From positions 1 through 8,303 of the forward strand of contig URTS01000081.1 of NCBI GenBank assembly GCA_900550685.1: 8,303 nt of DNA, in the 5' to 3' direction. This DNA is from an uncultured Oscillibacter sp. GTDB taxonomy: Bacteria; Bacillota; Clostridia; Oscillospirales; Oscillospiraceae. Shown in pieces: positions 1 through 4,585 of this stretch (the first letter of the stretch is position 1; each line of letters starts with the position of its first letter). The notes beneath the pieces were generated by a model. The model was not told where the DNA came from and searched no databases. It saw nothing but the letters and a program-made list of their open reading frames with translations. The translations under genes and the position numbers were made by a program.

Positions 1-694
1 GTTTTCGGCGGTGGGCGGCCTTTTTGGCAAGGACGGAACGCCTGCGGAAACGGCGGACCAGGTCTACCAGGCGGTGTTCCACCCGGAGACGGCGGCGGGA
101 AAAACTGCCGCCCGCAGCGGAACTGCGGCCCGGTCTCTACAGGAACTGCAAAGCTGGCGAGACGCAGAAACTGTGCCGGACGGCAGTGCGGACAGCCCTC
201 CGGCGGGGGAGGAGACCGGAACAGAGGAGACAGCCATGGACCTGGTGCTCTACTCTGACGAGGATCTGCCGGAAAACGTCAGCATGCGGCAGTCGATCCT
301 GGGCTTTGACCATGAGACGCCGGTGAAGGGCGTACTGTCCTCCAACTTCGGCTACCGGGAGCATCCGGTGGAGGGGGAGGAGCGGTTCCACTACGGCGTG
401 GATCTGGCGGCCGACACCGGCACGGCCATCGCCTGTTTTGCGGACGGCACCGTGACGGCGGTGGGGGAGAGCAGCAGCTACGGTAAGTACTGTACTGTGA
501 CGCATGCCAACGGCTGCACCACCCTGTACGCCCATTGCAGCCGCATCTCCGTGTCCTCCGGCGCGGCCGTGAAGGAGGGGGAGAAGCTGGGGGAGGTGGG
601 GGAGACCGGCATGGCCACCGGGCCCCATCTCCATTTTGAACTGCAAAAGGACGGGGTGTATCTGAACCCTATTTATTATGTGGAAACCGCCTGA
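1..694 (+). CDS. M23 (LytM-type) zinc metallopeptidase, SpoIVFA-like position; 5' end outside window
   Basis: The reading frame is open to the left edge, so the N-terminus (where a membrane anchor would be expected) is missing. Numbering from the in-frame GTG at 11, residues 1-95 form an acidic, Glu/Thr/Ala-rich linker and residues 105-220 form a complete M23 domain. The zinc and catalytic set is intact: the HxxxD motif at H127/D131, H175 in the YAH motif, and HLH at 206-208, with the spacing of active LytM enzymes. Such enzymes cut peptide cross-bridges of peptidoglycan. The next gene overlaps this one and encodes an M50 protease, which matches the order spoIVFA-spoIVFB. SpoIVFA carries an M23-like domain and holds SpoIVFB in the forespore outer membrane. 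In Bacillus that domain is thought to be non-catalytic, whereas here it looks active. The M23 family call is secure; the SpoIVFA role is inferred from position. Confidence 0.88.
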   Translation, partial: FSAVGGLFGKDGTPAETADQVYQAVFHPETAAGKTAARSGTAARSLQELQSWRDAETVPDGSADSPPAGEETGTEETAMDLVLYSDEDLPENVSMRQSILGFDHETPVKGVLSSNFGYREHPVEGEERFHYGVDLAADTGTAIACFADGTVTAVGESSSYGKYCTVTHANGCTTLYAHCSRISVSSGAAVKEGEKLGEVGETGMATGPHLHFELQKDGVYLNPIYYVETA

Positions 695-1265
695 GTGTAC
701 CGTCTCCGGCGGATTTTTTCTGCTGGTGGGGTGGTTCGGCGTCAGCTGTGGGTGGGACACGGCGCTGCTGGTGCTGGGCGCTGCGGCGTTCCACGAACTG
801 GGCCACATTCTGGTCCTGCATTTATGCGGCGCGCAGATCCAGCGGCTGCGGATCAGTGTGTTGGGGGCGGTTCTGGAGACCGGGGGAAGGATGGGCTACG
901 GCCAGGAACTGGCGGCGGCTCTGGCAGGGCCTCTCTTTAATCTGCTGGCAGCCGCTGTGCTGGGGGGACTTGGATGCATGACGGCGGCGGGGGCCAACGG
1001 CGTGCTGTGCCTGTTCAACCTGCTGCCCATACGTCCCTTGGACGGCGGCCGGGCGCTGTATCTGCTGCTGGCCTGGATGGCAGGCCCCCAGGCGGCGGAG
1101 TGGGGCTGCCGGTGGACGGGACTTGCGGCGGCCCTGGCGGCGATCTCCGGCACCGTATGGCTGGTGGGGCGTACAGGAGGGAGTTTATGGCTGCTGACGG
1201 CGGCAGGCGGTCTGCTGGCGGCATCAGTTGGAAATTTCAGGGATGGATTTGCCGGAACCCCTTGA
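678..1265 (+). CDS. spoIVFB: SpoIVFB-like M50 site-2 intramembrane metalloprotease
   Basis: This 195-residue polytopic membrane protein is a site-2 protease. The zinc motif HELGH lies at residues 39-43 inside a hydrophobic segment, an AGPLFN motif at 83-88, and the second catalytic motif NLLPIRPLDGG at 114-124, where D122 is the third zinc ligand. Bacillus SpoIVFB uses H43, E44, H47 and D137, so the arrangement agrees. The family member SpoIVFB cleaves pro-sigma-K in the mother cell late in sporulation. The ATG at 678 lies inside the end of the upstream M23 gene (17-nt overlap) and has only a weak, distant ribosome site, which suggests translational coupling; an in-frame GTG at 726 is a less likely start. 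The protein ends about 70 residues after the DGG motif, so the C-terminal CBS domain of Bacillus SpoIVFB (about 288 residues) is absent. M50 is certain; sporulation function is inferred from the gene pair. Confidence 0.87.
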   Translation: MWKPPECTVSGGFFLLVGWFGVSCGWDTALLVLGAAAFHELGHILVLHLCGAQIQRLRISVLGAVLETGGRMGYGQELAAALAGPLFNLLAAAVLGGLGCMTAAGANGVLCLFNLLPIRPLDGGRALYLLLAWMAGPQAAEWGCRWTGLAAALAAISGTVWLVGRTGGSLWLLTAAGGLLAASVGNFRDGFAGTP

Positions 1266-1281
1266 AAATTGCTGCTTTAGG

Positions 1282-1310
1282 TTGAAATTTGACAAAATCT
1301 TAACTATAAT
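1282..1310 (+). promoter_or_regulatory. Sigma-A-type promoter for the E2-like/ClC operon
   Basis: The -35 box TTGAAA (1282-1287) and a consensus -10 box TATAAT (1305-1310) are separated by exactly 17 bp. The predicted start is near A1317. The region is sharply AT-rich against GC-rich neighbours. A perfect TTGACA at 1289-1294 lies inside the spacer but is only 10 bp from the -10 box, so it is not the partner. No terminator hairpin separates the upstream M50 gene, so read-through from the left is also possible. Confidence 0.75.
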
Positions 1311-1320
1311 AAAAGTACCC

Positions 1321-1338
1321 TACCATCTATGGATGGTA
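1321..1338 (+). promoter_or_regulatory. 18-bp palindrome at the transcription start: candidate operator or 5' UTR hairpin
   Basis: The arms TACCATC (1321-1327) and GATGGTA (1332-1338) are perfect inverted repeats around TATG. The site begins about four bases after the predicted +1, a classic place for a repressor operator. In RNA it would make a 7-bp stem that leaves the ribosome site at 1348-1352 free. The heptamer AAAGTAC occurs on both sides, at 1312-1318 and 1341-1347. The repeat is seen directly; binding by a repressor is inference. Confidence 0.5.
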
Positions 1339-1358
1339 AGAAAGTACGAGGATTTACC

Positions 1359-2207
1359 ATGCGAGCGGACGGAACAAGAGTACGGGACCTGACGGCCATC
1401 ATGCAGGCCCTGCCTTATATCATGCCGAAGCGGTATGACGCCCAAAACTGGGCGGAGGAAAACCTGGACGAGGACGCGATCCGGGCCTACATCCGGAAAA
1501 AGCGGCGGGCAGGCCGGTCTGTGACCCATATGAGCCTGCTGGTGTCCGCCTATTACCGGGCGGTGCTGCGCAATCCCAAGATCAACTACTTTGTGATGAA
1601 CAGTAAGATCTACAAGCGGAACTATTTCTGCTTCAGCTTTGTGATCCTGAAGACCCGGGCGGACGGCACGCCGGACGAGACGTCCTTGAAGGTGTACCTG
1701 CAACCGGAGGACAACGTGTTCACGGTGACAGAGAAGATCCAAGCGGCCATTGAGAAGAACCAGAACGTGCAGCACAACAACGATACCGATAAATTTGTGC
1801 GGTTCATCTTCGGTGTGCCGGGGCTGGCCCGGGCAGTCATCGGTCTGGCGGGCTTTCTGGACCGGCATAATCTGCTGCCCCGGTCCATCATTGAACTGAG
1901 TCCCTTCCATACCAGCCTGTTTGTCACCAATCTGGCCTCCATCAACACGCCTTACATCTTCCACCACTGCTATGAGTTCGGCACCACCAGCGTGTTCATC
2001 TGCATGGGCCGCCCGGTCCATGATCCCGCTGCACCGGAGGGGGTCCGGAAAAAGGTGATGCCCCTGAGCGTTGTGATGGACGAACGGATCGCCACCGGCA
2101 TCGAGTATTCCCGCTTTTTCGCGGAGCTGTTCCGGAACCTCAAGCGCCCGGAGGTGCTGGAAGAGGCGTTCAGCAGCGCTCTGTCCGGCACCGCTGTTGG
2201 AAAGTGA
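1359..2207 (+). CDS. Stand-alone 2-oxo acid dehydrogenase E2-type acyltransferase-fold protein, catalytic motif lost
   Basis: I place the start at ATG 1359 (282 residues) because GAGGA at 1348-1352 sits 6 nt upstream. The earlier in-frame ATG at 1329 lies within the palindrome, about 12 nt after the predicted transcript start, with no ribosome site. The protein resembles the catalytic (chloramphenicol-acetyltransferase-like) domain of E2 acyltransferases: residues 55-97 match the segment following the N-terminal helices, 187-218 match the VxNLG...G region, and 235-255 match the motif that normally reads DHRxxDG. There is no lipoyl or E1/E3-binding domain, and no E1 or E3 gene nearby. The motif here is D241-E-R-I-A-T-G247: the catalytic His is Glu and the Asp is Thr. 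Acyl transfer by the usual mechanism therefore looks unlikely. It is the first gene of an operon with a ClC transporter, 10 nt away. The substrate and role are unknown; a structural or binding function is possible. Confidence 0.82.
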   Translation: MRADGTRVRDLTAIMQALPYIMPKRYDAQNWAEENLDEDAIRAYIRKKRRAGRSVTHMSLLVSAYYRAVLRNPKINYFVMNSKIYKRNYFCFSFVILKTRADGTPDETSLKVYLQPEDNVFTVTEKIQAAIEKNQNVQHNNDTDKFVRFIFGVPGLARAVIGLAGFLDRHNLLPRSIIELSPFHTSLFVTNLASINTPYIFHHCYEFGTTSVFICMGRPVHDPAAPEGVRKKVMPLSVVMDERIATGIEYSRFFAELFRNLKRPEVLEEAFSSALSGTAVGK

Positions 2208-2217
2208 GGTTGTGACT

Positions 2218-3501
2218 GTGGATACCAAAGAATTGCAGGCCGCGGCGCGGCGTTGGGGCCTTTACGGGTGGACCTTTGTCAAGTGGACGGCGGTAGCCGC
2301 TGTGATCGGCTGCGTCTGCGGCTTCATCGGCACATTGTTCCACTTCGGCGTCCATGAGGTGACAGCTTTCCGGGGCGCACACCCCTGGGTGCTGTATCTG
2401 CTGCCCCTGGCGGGCCTGGTGATCGTGGGTTTCTACAAGCTGACGAAAACCGACGGCCTGGGCACCGACGATATCATTGATGCGGTGCACCAGGGCAAAC
2501 TCCTGCCCATTCTGCTGCTGCCGGCCATCTTTTTCGGCACTATCCTGACCCACCTGTGCGGCGGCAGCGCCGGACGGGAGGGCGCGGCCCTGCAGATGGG
2601 CGGCACCATCGGTCAGTTCCTGGGGCGGCATTTCCAGATGGATGACCGGGACCTCCGGGTAGCCACCCTGGCGGGCATGGCGGCGTTCTTCTCCGCCCTG
2701 TTCGGCACGCCCCTGGCGGCCACGGTGTTTGCCATCATGGTCATCAGCATCGGCGTGATCTACCACGTGGCCCTGTACCCCAGTCTGCTGGCGGCCCTGG
2801 TGGCCTACGGCGTTTCCATCCACCTGGGGGTGGAACCCACCCGGTTCACCGTGGCGGTGCCGGAGCAGACGGTTGGGCTCTTTGTCCGGGTGGCGATTTT
2901 GGGTGTGCTGTGTGCTTTGGTGGCCATTTTCTTCTGCAAGGTGATGCACACGGCGGGGCACCTGATGAAAAAGATCCGGAACCCCTGGCTGCGGGTGGTC
3001 TGCGGCGGCGTCATCGTCATTGTGCTGACCTGGATTTTCGGCACGGACTATAATGGCGCGGGTATGGATATCGTGACCCGGGCTGTGGAAGAGGGGACCG
3101 TGGCGGTGCCCTGGGCCTTTTTGCTGAAAGCGGTCTTTACTGCCATTACCCTGGGGGCTGGGTTCAAGGGCGGCGAAGTGGTGCCCTCCTTCTTTGTGGG
3201 GGCCACCTTCGGCTGTGCGGCGGCGCCGCTGCTGGGGCTGCCTGCGGGGTTCGGCGCGGCAGTGGGCCTGGCCGCCGTGTTTTGCGGCGTCACCAACTGC
3301 CCACTGGCCTCCACGCTGCTGGCAGTGGAACTGTTCGGTGCGGAGGGGCTGCTGTATTTTGCCCTGGCCTGCTGCCTGAGCTATATGCTCTCCGGCTATC
3401 AGGGACTCTATTCCAGCCAGACCATTCTCTATTCCAAGCTGAAGGCCCGGTTCATCAACGTCCACACCAACGCCTACCACGCCGGCGAAAACAAGGATTA
3501 A
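2218..3501 (+). CDS. ClC-family anion channel or transporter, atypical motifs
   Basis: The start is GTG 2218, with GAGG at 2206-2209 eight nt upstream overlapping the stop codon of the preceding gene; TTG 2197 and GTG 2212 are weaker options. The 427-residue protein is a polytopic inner-membrane ClC homologue. It has the GREG motif at 119-122 with gating glutamate E121, the FGTPLA segment at 162-167, and the third ClC signature as GGEVVPSFFVGATFG (318-332). There is no C-terminal CBS pair. Departures from textbook ClC are GLGTD (80-84) in place of GSGIP, GREGA in place of GREGP, and FAIMV (171-175) where antiporters usually carry the internal proton glutamate. The THLCGGSAGREG context recalls a Clostridia ClC subgroup and the fluoride-exporting CLC-F clade, but no fluoride riboswitch is visible upstream. 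It should move a small anion; which one, and whether it is coupled to protons, cannot be told from sequence. Confidence 0.88.
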   Translation: MDTKELQAAARRWGLYGWTFVKWTAVAAVIGCVCGFIGTLFHFGVHEVTAFRGAHPWVLYLLPLAGLVIVGFYKLTKTDGLGTDDIIDAVHQGKLLPILLLPAIFFGTILTHLCGGSAGREGAALQMGGTIGQFLGRHFQMDDRDLRVATLAGMAAFFSALFGTPLAATVFAIMVISIGVIYHVALYPSLLAALVAYGVSIHLGVEPTRFTVAVPEQTVGLFVRVAILGVLCALVAIFFCKVMHTAGHLMKKIRNPWLRVVCGGVIVIVLTWIFGTDYNGAGMDIVTRAVEEGTVAVPWAFLLKAVFTAITLGAGFKGGEVVPSFFVGATFGCAAAPLLGLPAGFGAAVGLAAVFCGVTNCPLASTLLAVELFGAEGLLYFALACCLSYMLSGYQGLYSSQTILYSKLKARFINVHTNAYHAGENKD

Positions 3502-3517
3502 CTGCATAAAAACAGCG

Positions 3518-3565
3518 CCTCCTGCGGCATCCTATGGAAAACGGATGCTGCGGGAGGAATTTTTT
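3518..3565 (+). terminator. Long hairpin plus T-run that also holds the next gene's ribosome site
   Basis: Bases 3518-3532 and 3543-3557 form a 15-bp stem with two G-U pairs and no mismatches, around a 10-nt loop. Six T residues (3560-3565) follow after AA. This has the form of an intrinsic terminator for the E2-like/ClC operon. The 3' arm ends in GGGAGG, which is also the best Shine-Dalgarno sequence for the ATG at 3566. The same element may therefore attenuate transcription and block translation of the DUF421 gene. The structure is seen directly; its activity is inferred. Confidence 0.65.
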
Positions 3566-4285
3566 ATGGAGTTGCTGAAAGAGATCGGCCTGGTGAGCCT
3601 GACCACGGTGCTGTCCATCGTGGTGCTGTTTCTGCTGACCAAGTGGATGGGAGCCAAGCAGGTATCCCAGATGACCATGTTCGACTATGTGGAGGGCATT
3701 ACCATCGGTTCCGTGGCGGCGGAGCTGGCCACGGACCTGGACGCGCCCCTGAACTCTCTGACGGCCCTGGTGCTCTATGGTCTGGCCGCTGTGGGCATCT
3801 CCCTGTGGACCAGCCATTCCCTGACGGCCCGGCGGATCCTCACCGGCAAGCCCCTGGTGCTGCTGGAGGATGGGGTCATCTACCGGGAAAACCTGAAAAA
3901 GGCCAAGCTGGACCTCAACGAATTTCTCACCTTCTGCCGCATCGGCGGCTGGTTCGACCTCAGTCAGCTCCAGACGGCTATTCTGGAGCACAACGGTATC
4001 GTCAGCTTCCTGCCCAAGGAGACGGACCGGCCCGCCACCCCGGCGGACCTGGGCCAGACCCCTAAAAAGACGGTGGCCCAGACGCCCTTTGTCATGGACG
4101 GAAAACTTCTCTCCGGCAATATCCGCCAGGCGGGGAAGGAGGAGAGCTGGGTCCACCGGGCCCTGCTGCGGCAGGGATACCGGGAGGAAAAGGAGGTCCT
4201 GCTGGCCCTGTGGGACGGCGGGGAAAAGCTGACGGTATTCCCCATGAAGCCTGCTAAGCCTGCCAGTCAGGTGGAGGTGCTGTAG
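3566..4285 (+). CDS. DUF421 (YetF/YrbG-type) membrane protein
   Basis: Start ATG 3566 is chosen over the in-frame ATG 3545 because GGAGG (3553-3557) lies 8 nt upstream. The 239-residue product has the usual size and layout of the family: hydrophobic segments at about 8-26, 43-55 and 63-83, then a soluble, probably cytoplasmic, C-terminal region. The family signature after the first segment is present, with TKWMGAKQVSQMTMFDYVEG at 25-44, followed by the short beta-rich part around 95-150. The biochemical activity of the family is unknown. Bacillus relatives (YetF, 2Duf) are linked to spore inner-membrane properties and heat resistance, which would suit a spore former, but nothing here proves that role. 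The DUF4363 partner often seen beside DUF421 in Clostridia is absent; the following gene is a different small protein 47 nt downstream. Confidence 0.85.
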   Translation: MELLKEIGLVSLTTVLSIVVLFLLTKWMGAKQVSQMTMFDYVEGITIGSVAAELATDLDAPLNSLTALVLYGLAAVGISLWTSHSLTARRILTGKPLVLLEDGVIYRENLKKAKLDLNEFLTFCRIGGWFDLSQLQTAILEHNGIVSFLPKETDRPATPADLGQTPKKTVAQTPFVMDGKLLSGNIRQAGKEESWVHRALLRQGYREEKEVLLALWDGGEKLTVFPMKPAKPASQVEVL

Positions 4286-4332
4286 GGCTGAAACGGCGGC
4301 CGGGCGCATAAACTGGCAGGGGGGGTGATGTG

Positions 4333-4527
4333 ATGAACAAGGGGGACTGTGACCCGCTGGCCTTTACCACGGCGGTGAATACCCTGGCCGTCGCCATCGC
4401 CCAGAAGCTGAGCGAGGAAGAGCTGACGCTGCTGACGGCTGTTCTGGCCCAGCTCACCGGAAGTCTAACCACGATTGCCGTGCAACGGAGCCTCTGCGGA
4501 AAAAACAAAGAGGAACAGACCTCATAA
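4333..4527 (+). CDS. 64-residue hypothetical protein (Clostridia small-protein family, possibly DUF6774)
   Basis: The start ATG 4333 has a G-rich ribosome site (AGGGGGGG, 4318-4325) seven nt upstream. The product is a short, mainly helical protein. Its core at about 8-50 alternates hydrophobic and small residues, and an EEELTLLTAVLAQLTG stretch (28-43) resembles small uncharacterised proteins common in Oscillospiraceae. I associate these from memory with DUF6774, with low certainty. It has two cysteines (C6, C55), no signal peptide and no clear membrane span. The tail is charged, and the codons of its last nine residues lie in the 5' arm and loop of the terminator. The TAA stop is in the hairpin loop. 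It follows the DUF421 gene on the same strand with no terminator between, so co-transcription is likely. Function is unknown. Confidence 0.72.
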   Translation: MNKGDCDPLAFTTAVNTLAVAIAQKLSEEELTLLTAVLAQLTGSLTTIAVQRSLCGKNKEEQTS

Positions 4528-4548
4528 AGTCTGCTCCTCTTTGTTTTT
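4501..4548. terminator. Bidirectional intrinsic terminator between convergent genes
   Basis: Arms 4501-4520 and 4529-4548 pair over 20 bp with a single A-C mismatch (at 4515) around an 8-nt loop. Read rightward, the stem ends in TTTGTTTTT; read leftward, it ends in TTTGTTTTTT. It can therefore stop both the small-protein transcript and the glycosyltransferase-CsaB transcript. It overlaps the last 27 nt of the plus-strand gene. Confidence 0.88.
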
Positions 4549-4585
4549 CAATACATGTAAAGCAATAATACTTTATAGAAGAAAG

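Noticed and set aside
137..808. A 223-codon minus-strand open frame opposite the M23 gene
   Set aside because: Shadow of the M23 and M50 genes, with no motif and no ribosome site.
1289..1310. TTGACA at 1289 as the -35 box
   Set aside because: It is only 10 bp from TATAAT; the TTGAAA at 1282 gives the proper 17-bp spacing.
2208..2217. Fluoride riboswitch before the ClC gene
   Set aside because: Only 10 nt separate the genes, and no riboswitch-like sequence is visible at the operon start (1317-1358) either.
1320..2228. A 302-codon minus-strand open frame opposite the E2-like gene
   Set aside because: Antisense shadow with low-complexity composition and no family motif; the plus-strand gene has a promoter, ribosome site and domain match.
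2170..3507. A 445-codon open frame on the minus strand opposite the ClC gene
   Set aside because: It is rich in His, Gln and Gly with no recognisable domain, runs exactly antisense to a well-matched ClC gene, and is what high-GC codon use produces by chance.
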